From Pseudomonadota bacterium (GTDB taxonomy: Bacteria > Pseudomonadota > Gammaproteobacteria > Pseudomonadales > Pseudomonadaceae), in NCBI GenBank assembly GCA_023431055.1, contig JAEYXX010000015.1, positions 1-34,411 on the forward strand: a stretch of 34,411 nt of DNA. Reading direction: 5' to 3'. Below the pieces are notes generated by a model, which was not told where the DNA came from, ran no database searches, and saw only the letters and a list, made by a program, of their open reading frames with translations. The position numbers were made by a program, and so were the translations under genes. Of the stretch, positions 18,088-25,552 are shown piece after piece. Each line of letters begins with the position of its first letter. Within the stretch, counting starts at the first letter, position 1.

Positions 18088-18367
18088 GTACGCCCTGGAG
18101 TTCAACGCCCAAGCACTCAAGGAGTGGGGCAAGCTGGGCAAAACCATACAGTTGCAGTTCGCCAAAAAGCTCAAGGAACGCCTTGCAAATCCTCGGATCG
18201 AGGCCGACAAGCTCCGGGATATGCCCAACTGCTACAAGATCAAGCTGCGCTCCATCGGTTATCGCTTGGTCTATGAAGTGATCGACGGCCGCCTGGTAGT
18301 TACCGTGATCGCCGTAGGTAAGCGCGAGCGCAGCAAGGTCTATGGCAGCGCCGCCAGCCGCTTGTAA
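18053..18367 (+). CDS. relE: RelE-family mRNA-interferase toxin
   Basis: Ribosome-dependent mRNase of the RelE/ParE fold, 104 aa. It is close to classic RelE throughout: FNAQALKEWGKLGKTI, LRDMPNCYKIKLRSIGYRLVYEV and VIAVGKRERSKVY. The basic residues used for cleavage in RelE (two Lys in CYKIKLR, the Arg in GYR, the Arg in GKRER) and the C-terminal Tyr are all present, so the toxin looks active. The start lies within the antitoxin gene. Confidence 0.88.
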   Translation: MTSSRKPAEPTKYALEFNAQALKEWGKLGKTIQLQFAKKLKERLANPRIEADKLRDMPNCYKIKLRSIGYRLVYEVIDGRLVVTVIAVGKRERSKVYGSAASRL

Positions 18368-18403
18368 GAAACCCGGCCGGATGCCTGTAAAAACGGGGTT
18401 TCC

Positions 18404-18490
18404 GTGCATGAGGGTCAAGCAGCCCGCAATGGGCGCTCGATGGCGGAGGAGGTGCGGCAGATGCTGCGTGAAGCACTCATGCACCAGCAA
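18404..18490 (+). pseudogene. Fragment of a FitA-like ribbon-helix-helix antitoxin
   Basis: In one frame the segment reads GQAARNGRSMAEEVRQMLREAL, which matches the helix part of FitA/StbC-type antitoxins (A-A-x-x-G-R-S-M-x-x-E-x-R-x-x-L). The N-terminal beta strand that binds DNA and the usual PIN-domain toxin gene are missing. The sequence after it does not resemble an antitoxin tail. I read this as a relic. Confidence 0.5.
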
Positions 18491-18579
18491 CCAAGCCCAC
18501 CGGCCGTCGCGCCTGAGTTTTACGGGACTTGCCCTTGCAGCGCGAACAACCTAACATCTCCCAAAACGGGAGAAAGCTA

Positions 18580-18882
18580 GTGCATGTTATTTCGAGAGGG
18601 ACACTCAGAACATTCTGGGAGAGCAGCCCTGCTTATGCCGATGCTCAGTCACCTATGGTCGAGTGGTACAGGCATATGGAGAAGGCTACATACCGCACGC
18701 CACAGGAGCTGAAGGCCGAATTGCGCACAGCCAGCATTCTCAAGGGGAGTCGAGTGGTGTTCAACATTGCGGGAAACAAGTACCGGATAATTCTTGCCAT
18801 CGACTATCAACGACAATTGGCCAAGGTGCGCTTCGTTGGCACTCATGCCCAATACGACCAAATTGACGCGGAGACTGTCTGA
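18580..18882 (+). CDS. higB: HigB-family mRNA-interferase toxin
   Basis: A 100-aa toxin of the HigB family, with the order toxin-then-antitoxin typical for it. The GTG start gives HVISRGTLRTFWE and has GGGAG seven bases upstream; an open frame continues upstream but lacks family similarity. Conserved blocks: ASILKGSRVVFNIAGNKYR and KVRFVGTHAQYDQIDAETV, the ends of HigB proteins that cut mRNA on the ribosome. Stop and next start overlap (TGATG). Confidence 0.9.
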   Translation: MHVISRGTLRTFWESSPAYADAQSPMVEWYRHMEKATYRTPQELKAELRTASILKGSRVVFNIAGNKYRIILAIDYQRQLAKVRFVGTHAQYDQIDAETV

Positions 18883-19241
18883 TGAACATCAAGCCCATTC
18901 GCACCGAGCAAGACTACACCGCTTCGATGGCGCGCATTGACGAGCTGTGGGGCGCAGAGATTGGTACGCCTGAAGGTGATGAACTCGAAGTGCTGGCTCT
19001 TCTTGTGAGCAAGTATGAAGACGAGCACGCCCCGATGCCGCCGTCCGACCCTATCGAAGCCATCAAATTTCGTATGGATCAGCAAGGCCTGACGCCGCGC
19101 GACCTCGAGCCATTCATTGGCTCCAGTGGCCGAGTTTCCGAAGTATTGAACCGCAAGCGAAAATTAAGCCTGGCGATGATCAGACGCCTGCATGACGGCC
19201 TACGCATCCCCTATGAAAGCCTGCTGGCAGACGTGGCCTGA
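18882..19241 (+). CDS. higA: HigA-type helix-turn-helix antitoxin
   Basis: Antitoxin paired with the HigB just upstream, 119 aa. The N-terminal half (MNIKPIRTEQDYTASMARIDELWG, then PEGDELEVLALLVSKYEDEH) matches the long HigA form. The C-terminal half is an XRE helix-turn-helix (KFRMDQQGLTPRDLEPFIGSSGRVSEVLNRKR in pieces). It overlaps the toxin stop by one base. Confidence 0.9.
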   Translation: MNIKPIRTEQDYTASMARIDELWGAEIGTPEGDELEVLALLVSKYEDEHAPMPPSDPIEAIKFRMDQQGLTPRDLEPFIGSSGRVSEVLNRKRKLSLAMIRRLHDGLRIPYESLLADVA

Positions 19242-19254
19242 CGGCTAGGGGTGA

Positions 19255-19356
19255 AGGATTTTCATCAGCTCTTTCACAGTGAACGGCAACTGGCGGCTGA
19301 CGTTCGAGTTTCGCGACGGAAACGCTTATGTCCTGGACTATGAGGATTACCACTGA
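19255..19356 (+). pseudogene. C-terminal tail of a second HigB toxin
   Basis: The frame ending at 19356 reads VNGNWRLTFEFRDGNAYVLDYEDYH, the C-terminal beta strands of a HigB/RelE-fold toxin. It is preceded in frame by unrelated residues and a stop codon at 19252-19254. About 60-70 residues are missing, so no active toxin can be made. Its stop overlaps the start of the following antitoxin, the arrangement expected of an original operon. Confidence 0.65.
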
Positions 19357-19643
19357 TGAACATGCACAACCCACCCCAACCCGGTGAGTTCATCACCGAT
19401 ATCTACCTGGAGCCCAACGGCATCAGCGGCCGTGAGTTGGCCGAGAAGCTAGGCGTAGCACCCTCGACACTGAGTCGTGTACTCAAAGGCAGTAGCCGTG
19501 TAACACCGGAAATGGCCCTGCGCCTGTCAGTAGTACTGGGGCGCTCGCCGGAAAGCTGGCTGGCCATGCAGGACGCTTATGATCTGTGGATCGCCCGTCA
19601 GCACGTAGACCTCAAACAGGTTGGCAAACTGGCGTTCGCCTGA
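19356..19643 (+). CDS. HigA/VapI-type antitoxin without intact toxin
   Basis: A 95-aa XRE-family protein of the short HigA form: HNPPQPGEFITDIYLEPNGISGRELAEKLGVAPSTLSRVLKGSSRVTPEMALRLSVVLGRSPESWLAMQ is complete (described here by its ends PGEFI and SWLAMQ). The helix-turn-helix is at residues 25-50. The toxin partner upstream is reduced to its tail, so this is an orphan antitoxin or now a plain regulator. It is a different subfamily from the HigA at 18882. Confidence 0.85.
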   Translation: MNMHNPPQPGEFITDIYLEPNGISGRELAEKLGVAPSTLSRVLKGSSRVTPEMALRLSVVLGRSPESWLAMQDAYDLWIARQHVDLKQVGKLAFA

Positions 19644-19681
19644 CCACTGAAGCGATTGTCACCGTCGATAGAGTTAGCGTC

Positions 19682-19852
19682 ATGTCGCACCCATCTTTGC
19701 AGATCAAAAAGGCCTACTTCGCCAGGGTGCGTCGTTCCAACTACATCGCCAGCCTGCGCTTGGCGGGCTTTCAGGTCACGCCTGCCGATGTGGAACGCCC
19801 ATTACCTTCACGCGAAGCGGTATTGAGCCAGCCTCGTTCCAAGGGCGACTGA
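19682..19852 (+). CDS. YhfG-family protein, orphan Fic antitoxin with altered motif
   Basis: A 56-aa protein with the YhfG signature IKKAYFARVRRSNYIASLRL. YhfG proteins act as FicA antitoxins: their helix carries [S/T]-x-x-x-E-[G/N], whose Glu blocks ATP positioning in the Fic toxin. Here the motif reads S-L-R-L-A-G (Ser24, Ala28, Gly29), so the Glu is Ala; one base (GAG to GCG) would explain it. No fic gene follows; the next features are a terminator and tRNA-Met. The ribosome site is weak. Confidence 0.6.
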   Translation: MSHPSLQIKKAYFARVRRSNYIASLRLAGFQVTPADVERPLPSREAVLSQPRSKGD

Positions 19853-19869
19853 AAGGGACAAAAAGCGGG

Positions 19870-19902
19870 GCAAATAAAAAGGGGTTAGCTTGCGCTAACC
19901 CC
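19870..19902 (-). terminator. Terminator of tRNA-Met
   Basis: Perfect 9-bp hairpin GGGGTTAGC/GCTAACCCC at 19881-19902. Read on the minus strand it is followed by TTTTTATTTG, so it ends the leftward tRNA-Met transcript. It may also stop rightward reading from the YhfG gene. Confidence 0.8.
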
Positions 19903-19912
19903 TTGAAATTTA

Positions 19913-19989
19913 TGGTGGCTACACCGGGACTTGAACCTGGGACATCAGCATTATGAATGCTGCGCTCTAACCGACTGAGCTATGTAGCC
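19913..19989 (-). tRNA. tRNA-Met (CAT), elongator type
   Basis: 77-nt cloverleaf with encoded CCA. Acceptor GGCTACA pairs with TGTAGCC, the D-arm is AGCTCAGTCGGTTAGAGC, the anticodon loop TTCATAA reads CAT, and the T-loop is GGTTCAAGTCC. The regular first pair G-C indicates elongator rather than initiator. It marks the right border of the accessory region; in P. aeruginosa a tRNA-Met also follows ychF. Confidence 0.96.
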
Positions 19990-20231
19990 AACGGCGCGCA
20001 TTGTCCGCGTCTCGCCCACTGCTGTCAACCCCAGTTCAACGATAAATTTACGTTTTATCAAGCGGTTAGGCTTCGCCGCTGGCGACGCGCCCAATCGCTC
20101 GTTTCCGAGCCCGCTGCTCACCGCCCAACGGCTCGGACTGTGCTTGCAGGGCTGTCGGGCGATGCCGGAAAATCCGCCCCCAAGCAGGCTACAGCGCCGC
20201 CGCGCGCTGGCCTATGAACCAGGAGAACACC

Positions 20232-20441
20232 TTGAGAGCGAGAGACGACTTCGACGATCTGCGGGCGGAGCGTGATATGCCGACGCATTACCGCAACGAA
20301 CCCAACCGCTTCGCCGGGCTGTGGAAGCAGATCGCCATTGGCATCGTTGTCGGCTATGGCGTGCTGGGCATCGTCAGCGCGGTTGTCTGGATGATCATTG
20401 CCCGCGTCATGCTGGGCGATCTTTCGATCACCCTGCCGTAA
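20232..20441 (+). CDS. Small single-span membrane protein
   Basis: About 69 aa. A charged N-terminus (RARDDFDDLRAERDMPTHYR) precedes one membrane segment, QIAIGIVVGYGVLGIVSAVVWMIIARVML. A TTG start is preferred because AGGAGAAC lies eight bases before it; the in-frame ATG at 20214 is upstream of that ribosome site. I do not recognise the function. Confidence 0.55.
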   Translation: MRARDDFDDLRAERDMPTHYRNEPNRFAGLWKQIAIGIVVGYGVLGIVSAVVWMIIARVMLGDLSITLP

Positions 20442-20544
20442 CGGTCACATCCCTGCATCACTCGAAGTGCCGACGATGAGGTTGGCACTTGCCATCACCT
20501 GCCCGCCTCTTCATCCTGCCATTGTTTACACAACGAGCCCCGTC

Positions 20545-20709
20545 ATGACGCCCATCCAGAATATAGGCCTGGCGCTATTCGTGCTGCTTTCCATCGGTAT
20601 CGCCATCGGCCACAAGACCGACTGCGGCGAGGGCCGCGTGGTTGAAACCTATCTGGCCAAGGGGCTGGCCTCGCAGCTGCTCGGGCATGATCTTTGCCAC
20701 CAACCCTGA
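20545..20709 (+). CDS. Small hypothetical protein with one hydrophobic segment
   Basis: A 54-aa frame: MTPIQNIGLALFVLLSIGIAIGHKTD has a membrane or signal-like stretch at residues 6-22, followed by a short polar tail with two cysteines. The ribosome site is poor, so its reality is uncertain. It fills the gap before the lipoprotein gene. Confidence 0.35.
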   Translation: MTPIQNIGLALFVLLSIGIAIGHKTDCGEGRVVETYLAKGLASQLLGHDLCHQP

Positions 20710-20733
20710 ACAACCTTCATTAAGGAAGATGTG

Positions 20734-21180
20734 ATGAAAAAGCTCGCCTTGCTTGTCAGCTGTGGTCTATTGGGCGCCTGTGCCAACCTGGGCTCGCAGC
20801 CACCGGTGCCGGTCACTTCGCCGGTGGTGCAGGCCTTTCGCGATATTTGCCTGCAGACGGCACCGAGCTTTGCCGAGGCGCATCGCGTGGCGCGGCAGCA
20901 TGGCATCGACGAGATGACCGATATGGGTTTTGCCACTGTCGGCTTCAATGCGGACAAGAGCCTGAGCATGCAGGTGAAGGTCAGCCATGAATGCGTGGTG
21001 ACCAGCGAGACGCAACAGGACGACACGCTGACCAGTCAGTTGCTGACGGCCGCAGCGGTCAGCGCCGGCACCACGGTGCCACGCAAGGTACCGGTGAAGA
21101 TGATGATCGCCGGGCAGCCTTTCATCCTCATGCATGATCGCAAAGGCGGTGAAGCCTTCGTGATGATGAAGCCGGAGTGA
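20734..21180 (+). CDS. Putative lipoprotein of unknown function
   Basis: A 148-aa protein with a lipoprotein signal (MKKLALLVSCGLLGAC; Cys16 in LGAC is the likely lipidation site, Cys10 in LVSC is an alternative). AAGGAAG precedes the ATG by five bases. The mature part has FRDICLQTAPSFAEAHRVARQHGI and a beta-rich end (FILMHDRKGGEAFVMMKPE). I do not recognise a known family. Confidence 0.75.
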   Translation: MKKLALLVSCGLLGACANLGSQPPVPVTSPVVQAFRDICLQTAPSFAEAHRVARQHGIDEMTDMGFATVGFNADKSLSMQVKVSHECVVTSETQQDDTLTSQLLTAAAVSAGTTVPRKVPVKMMIAGQPFILMHDRKGGEAFVMMKPE

Positions 21181-21190
21181 GGGGATCGCC

Positions 21191-21336
21191 GTAGGGCGGA
21201 TGACGCCTTTTCATCCGCCGGCGCTGAAAGGTGGATCGGTGAAGCGTGATCCCCCTACGCTACCGAGCAGCGCTACAGCCCTGCGTAGAAGCCCCGCCCC
21301 GGGGGCGAAGCATTCGCGGCGAGGCGCCGCTCCTAC
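21191..21336. repeat. REP-like repeats downstream of the lipoprotein gene
   Basis: Two elements: GTAGGGCGGATGACGCC with a CATCCGCC partner (21191-21258), and a GC-rich element from GTAGAAGCCCC (21285) to GCGCCGCTCCTAC (21336). They fill the gap between convergent genes. Confidence 0.6.
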
Positions 21337-22247
21337 CTTGTTTTGCCTGGCCGCGTGGCCAGCAGCAGGCCGCCGAAGATCATCGCGGCGCCCAGCCAGT
21401 GGTAGAGCTGCAAGCTCTCGTTCAACAGCACCCAGCCGAGAAACGCGGTGAATACCGGCATCACGTAGTTGGTCAGCGCCGCCTTGGCCGCGCCGATCAC
21501 ACGGATGCCATGGTTCCAGGCCAGGTAGGCCACCAGCGAAGCGAACACCGCGGTGTAGGCGATGGCCGAGAGGTTGGCTGCATTGAGCGTCAGGTGGGCG
21601 CCCTGACTCAGCTCATAGAGGTAGAAAGGCAGGATCAGCGGCACGCCGAGCAGAATGAACACGCCCAGCAAGGCCAGCGGCGGAATCGGCTGCAGGTACG
21701 CCGACCAGCGCCGCAACAGCAGCGAGTACAGCGCCCAGTCGACCACGGCCAGCAGCATGATCAGGTCGCCCTGGTTGAACGACAGGCTGGCCAGGCGGCT
21801 CCACTGCCCCTGACTGATCAGCACCGCCAAGCCCGCTACGGCCACCAGCATGCCCCACCAGGCACGGCGCGCCGGCCACTCGTTGAGCAGCAGCCCGGCG
21901 CCGATGAAGGTCACCAGCGGCAGGCAGGTGTTGACCAGCGAGATATTGATTGCCGCCGTGGTCTGCGCGGCGCTGTAGAGCAGCGAGTTGTAGCCGGCGA
22001 TGCCCAGGCCGCCAAGCACCAGCAGACGCCAGCCGGCATTGCCCACGGCCACGCGATGACGCCACAGCGGCATGGCGACGAAAGGCAACAGCAGCACCAG
22101 AGCCAGGCACCAGCGCCAGAACGACAGGGTGAACGGCGCGATTTCACCGGCGAAGGCGCGCGCCACCAGGGCATTGCCGGACCAGCAGAGATTGGCCAGC
22201 AACAGGCCGAACAGCGCCAGCGGGCGCGAGTGTTGGAGTGCGTTCAT
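21333..22247 (-). CDS. EamA/DMT-family transporter
   Basis: Inner-membrane exporter of the drug/metabolite transporter superfamily, 304 aa. It has ten hydrophobic segments in two EamA repeats, for instance LFGLLLANLCWSGNALVARA at the start of repeat 1 and GDLIMLLAVVDWALYSLLLRRW at the start of repeat 2. The family conserved N-x-x-L-x-x-A-x-x-x-T/A and E-W ends of each repeat are present (LLLNEWPARRAWWG, LLNESLQLYHWLGAAMIFGG). The substrate cannot be told. Confidence 0.88.
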   Translation of the reverse strand: MNALQHSRPLALFGLLLANLCWSGNALVARAFAGEIAPFTLSFWRWCLALVLLLPFVAMPLWRHRVAVGNAGWRLLVLGGLGIAGYNSLLYSAAQTTAAINISLVNTCLPLVTFIGAGLLLNEWPARRAWWGMLVAVAGLAVLISQGQWSRLASLSFNQGDLIMLLAVVDWALYSLLLRRWSAYLQPIPPLALLGVFILLGVPLILPFYLYELSQGAHLTLNAANLSAIAYTAVFASLVAYLAWNHGIRVIGAAKAALTNYVMPVFTAFLGWVLLNESLQLYHWLGAAMIFGGLLLATRPGKTR

Positions 22248-22455
22248 AAGGCGATTGCCGCGCCAGTTTTATCCGAACGGGAACGGCCCGGTTGAGCACG
22301 GTCAGCGAGTGGGCAGTGCTGAGCGATCATTGCATAGCTTCCGAATCAGGCGGCTTTGCACCATACGGAGGCAGGCCAGGCTTGGCAAGATTGCGGCGGA
22401 GGTGCAAAGGCAGCGCGCTGCGTACTGGAGTCGGCACGCAGCGCACCCCCGGCAC

Positions 22456-24372
22456 TCAACAGCGGCGGCGCAGTGGGCGGCTCAGCAGCCAGAAGATCAG
22501 CAGCACACAGGCCAGGATTACCAGGCTGACGCCCCACTGCAGCGGCCCGGCGAGGCGGAACATCTCGGCCGGATGCAGGCTGGGCGCGCGAATCATGCGC
22601 GCCTCGGCAGCGATGCCGGTGGTGGGAATATCGGCCAGGCCGTCGCCGTCGAGATCCGGCAGGCTGCGGATATGGTCGAGCAGCGCCTGCCATTCCTTGA
22701 GTTCCTGCACACCTTCGGTTTCCGGGTCCTGGTCGACGATGGCGTCTTCGATACGCGGCAGCGGCTTGCCCTCGGCGTCCTTGGGGATCACATCGAGCAG
22801 GCCCTTGGTCAGGTCCGGAACCAGCCAGGTGAAGCTGCCGACGTAGCTGGTGGCGCCGATGCTGTAGAGGCGCGTGTCGTTCAGATCCAGGTCGCGGTAA
22901 CCCCTGACCGGGTCTCCAATCTCGATGCGGCTGACGCGGTCGAACGGCACGCGCCAGGGGTTGTAGGTAAAGCGCACGCCGGAGACCCGCGGGTAGTAGC
23001 TCTGGCTGTCACGCAGCTGATAGGCGAGCAGCAGCACCTCCAGCAGCGATTTGATTTCACGGGCGCTGACATAAGCCTTGATCATCGGGTAGCCGGGTTC
23101 GTCGTCGAAATGGCCGATGCCCAGCGGCGCGATGCGAAACAGGTCGGAGACATCCTGCACACCGTTGCGGCCCTTGAGCAGATCATCGCGGATGGTGCCG
23201 TTGCCGGTGAAGGCCAGATCGGCGTCCACCGCATGACGCAGGGCATCGGTCACCAGGTTGGCCAGGGTCTGGTCGCTGAAGTCGCGGCCCAGGCTCTGGT
23301 CGACCTTGGCCAGCGGCTGGTCGAAACGATAGCCCTTGGGCGCCAGCATGCGCTCGCTGACCACCTGCTTGAAGTCTTCGACCTTGGCGGTGATGGTCGC
23401 ATCGCCGGCAATGCTGTCATTGACCGCATGCAGGCGGTAGTCGCGCACTCGCGGCACGCCGTCGTCACCGAGGGTCATGCGCAGCTCGCCGAGGTACTGG
23501 ATTTCCGAACCGGCCTGCACCACCGGGGTATGCCCATTGACCAATACCGGCTGCGGCAGCGCTACATGCGAGTGGCCGCCGACGACGATATCGATGCCCG
23601 GCACCTGCTCGACCAGCTCCACTTCCTCACCGCGCCAGCTGCCATCGTCCTGTTGGGTAACGCCCATGTGTGAGAGCAGGATGACCACTTCGGCGCCCTC
23701 CTCGCGCAGCTTGGTCACGGTTTCCCTGGCGGTGGTCACCGGATCGGCGAAGGTCACCGGTTTGATCATCGGGCTCACCGCCACGGCGTCGTTGCCGAGC
23801 AGCCCGAACAGGCCGAAGCGAATGCCACCACGCTCGATCAGCTTGTATGGCAGGATGCGCCCGGCCTCGGCATGTGCCTCGAGGCTGTCGTCGGCCTTGC
23901 TCGCCGGATCGAACCGCATATTGCTCGACAGCAATGGCACCAGCGCCTCGCCCTTGGCCTTGTGCGCAGAGCTGATCATCGCCGCGAGGCCTGCCGGACG
24001 GAAGTCGAACTCGTGGTTGCCGATCACCGCTGCGTCGTAGCCCAGGTCGCTCATCAGGCGCAGTTCGCTGCCCATCTCACGGGCGATGGTGTGAAACAGC
24101 GTGCCCATGGTGAAGTCGCCGCCATCGAGCAGCAGCAGAGGCTCGTCACCGGCTGCCGCGCGGCGCTCGTTCAACAGGGTGGCCAGACGCGCGACGCCGC
24201 CAACGGTGCCGTCATCGTTCGCCGTGGCCGGGGTGTATTCGTTGTTTGGCCCAAAACCGAGCAGACGCGACTGCCAGTCGTTGCTGTGCAGGATAGTGAA
24301 GCTGCGCTCGGCAGCGTGCAGCGGTGTGGTGGCCAGCAGGCCGGCGAGCAGGAGTGAGGGAAGCAGGCGCAT
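22456..24372 (-). CDS. 5'-nucleotidase/metallophosphatase, membrane-anchored
   Basis: Periplasmic two-domain 5'-nucleotidase-like enzyme, 638 aa. It has a signal peptide (LLLAGLLATTPLHA), a metallophosphatase domain with LHSNDW, DGGDF, GNHEFD, LLSHMG and VGGHSHV, and then the C-terminal nucleotide-binding domain (ADLAFTGNGTIRDDL, LLEVLLLAY). The first metal motif is D-W-Q instead of the usual D-x-H. A C-terminal segment GVSLVILACVLLIFWLLSRPLRRR is a membrane anchor with a positive end. The likely role is hydrolysis of nucleotides or related phosphate esters for scavenging; the exact substrate is unknown. Confidence 0.85.
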   Translation of the reverse strand: MRLLPSLLLAGLLATTPLHAAERSFTILHSNDWQSRLLGFGPNNEYTPATANDDGTVGGVARLATLLNERRAAAGDEPLLLLDGGDFTMGTLFHTIAREMGSELRLMSDLGYDAAVIGNHEFDFRPAGLAAMISSAHKAKGEALVPLLSSNMRFDPASKADDSLEAHAEAGRILPYKLIERGGIRFGLFGLLGNDAVAVSPMIKPVTFADPVTTARETVTKLREEGAEVVILLSHMGVTQQDDGSWRGEEVELVEQVPGIDIVVGGHSHVALPQPVLVNGHTPVVQAGSEIQYLGELRMTLGDDGVPRVRDYRLHAVNDSIAGDATITAKVEDFKQVVSERMLAPKGYRFDQPLAKVDQSLGRDFSDQTLANLVTDALRHAVDADLAFTGNGTIRDDLLKGRNGVQDVSDLFRIAPLGIGHFDDEPGYPMIKAYVSAREIKSLLEVLLLAYQLRDSQSYYPRVSGVRFTYNPWRVPFDRVSRIEIGDPVRGYRDLDLNDTRLYSIGATSYVGSFTWLVPDLTKGLLDVIPKDAEGKPLPRIEDAIVDQDPETEGVQELKEWQALLDHIRSLPDLDGDGLADIPTTGIAAEARMIRAPSLHPAEMFRLAGPLQWGVSLVILACVLLIFWLLSRPLRRRC

Positions 24373-24545
24373 GGACGATCCTTGACGATGACTGCGCGCA
24401 GTATGAAGCAGGCCATGCGGCGAGACAGCGACCGATCAAGACGCAACTTGTCGCCAATCGAGTCAGGCATTCATTGCCGCAGGTCAGCCCCCGAGGCAGA
24501 CGGAGGGGCTAGGCTGTAACAAAGACCGGGAAGCGGAGAAGAGCG

Positions 24546-24710
24546 ATGGATCACTTTAACCTGATGCTGGTGCTGCTGATCGGGGGCTTCCTGCTGCTGG
24601 GAGTCGGTTTCAACTTTCGCGAGCATGAGTGGGGCATACGCGTGCTGGGCCTGGGCGTGCTGCTGATGCTGATCCCCATTGCCCTGCGGGTACATCTGGC
24701 GCTGGCGTAG
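24546..24710 (+). CDS. Small two-helix membrane protein
   Basis: A 54-aa protein (MDHFNLMLVLLIGGFLLLGVG) with a second hydrophobic stretch at GIRVLGLGVLLMLIPIALRV, separated by NFREHEWG. The ribosome site GGAGAAGAG is close before the ATG. It is divergent from the metallophosphatase gene and convergent with moaE. No function assigned. Confidence 0.6.
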   Translation: MDHFNLMLVLLIGGFLLLGVGFNFREHEWGIRVLGLGVLLMLIPIALRVHLALA

Positions 24711-24756
24711 GCGTGCAAGTGATCGCCAGCGCCGGGCGCACCGCACGGCAGAAGCC

Positions 24757-25212
24757 TTAGGGTTTCTGCCAGCGTTCGGCAGCGCTCTGGTCGCTGCAAC
24801 GGCCTTCGACCCAGCGCGGGCCTTCGCTGGTGTCTTCCTTCTTCCAGAAGGGTGCGCGGGTCTTCAGGTAGTCCATGACGAAATTGCAGGCATCGAACGC
24901 CGCCTGGCGATGGGCGCTGCTGGTACCGACGAAGACGATGGGCTCGCCCGGCTCCAGTCGACCAACGCGGTGGATGATCTCGATACCCAGCAGCGGCCAG
25001 CGTTCGCACGCTTCATCGGCGATCTTGGCCAGGGCCTTTTCGGTCATACCGGGAAAATGCTCGAGAAACATGCCGCCGACTTCGCGGCCATCATTGAAGT
25101 CGCGCACGTAGCCGACAAAGGTGACCACCGCGCCGATGCCAAGATTGGCGGCATGCAGGGCGTTGAGCTCGGTGCCGGGGTCGAAGGGTTGGGTTTGGAC
25201 GCGGATGGTCAT
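24757..25212 (-). CDS. moaE: Molybdopterin synthase catalytic subunit
   Basis: Large subunit of molybdopterin synthase; with thiocarboxylated MoaD it inserts sulfur into precursor Z. The 151-aa product has GAVVTFVGYVRDFN, LEHFPGMTEKAL, the RVGRLEPGEPIVFVGTSSAHR core with active-site residues, and FWKKEDTSEGPRWVE. It follows moaD after a short REP-containing gap. Confidence 0.95.
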   Translation of the reverse strand: MTIRVQTQPFDPGTELNALHAANLGIGAVVTFVGYVRDFNDGREVGGMFLEHFPGMTEKALAKIADEACERWPLLGIEIIHRVGRLEPGEPIVFVGTSSAHRQAAFDACNFVMDYLKTRAPFWKKEDTSEGPRWVEGRCSDQSAAERWQKP

Positions 25213-25260
25213 GCGGGGGTGTCTCGTTTGATGGGGCGTTTCAGAGTCGGTTGGTGGGTT

Positions 25261-25286
25261 GATGGTGGGCTGAAGCCCACCCTACG
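25261..25286. repeat. Short REP-like hairpin between moaE and moaD
   Basis: GGTGGGCTGAAGCCCACC is a near-perfect hairpin followed by CTACG, a common Pseudomonas intergenic element. Confidence 0.5.
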
Positions 25287-25309
25287 CCCCTCCTAAGGTC
25301 ATAGCGGCA

Positions 25310-25552
25310 TCAACCGCCGGTGACGGTGGGGAAGAAGGCCACTTCGTCGCCTTCGGCCAGCGGTTCGTCGAGGCTGCACAGTTCCTGGTTGCGCGCGCAC
25401 ATCAGGTTTTGCTCGCCCAGCACTTCCCACTCGCCGCCACGGGCGACCAGGTGCAGGCGCAGGTCGTCGAGAGTGGCGAAGTCGCCGCTGAGCTGTTCGT
25501 CGTCACGGCCCAGGGCTTCACGGTAGCGGGCGAAATACTGCACGCGGATCAT
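25310..25552 (-). CDS. moaD: Molybdopterin synthase sulfur-carrier subunit
   Basis: Small ubiquitin-like sulfur carrier, 80 aa, ending in the required Gly-Gly (TVTGG) that is adenylated by MoeB and converted to a thiocarboxylate. The beta-grasp fold shows as [14 protein letters not shown] and [16 protein letters not shown] overlaps the moaC stop (ATGA), so the two are coupled. The frame extends upstream but lacks family similarity. Confidence 0.94.
   Translation of the reverse strand: MIRVQYFARYREALGRDDEQLSGDFATLDDLRLHLVARGGEWEVLGEQNLMCARNQELCSLDEPLAEGDEVAFFPTVTGG

Noticed and set aside
18540..18590. Possible integron attC site, because tandem TA cassettes suggest a superintegron
   Set aside because: An ACCTAAC inverse-core-like string exists at 18548, but no GTTRRRY partner at the right distance, no repeats between cassettes and no intI.
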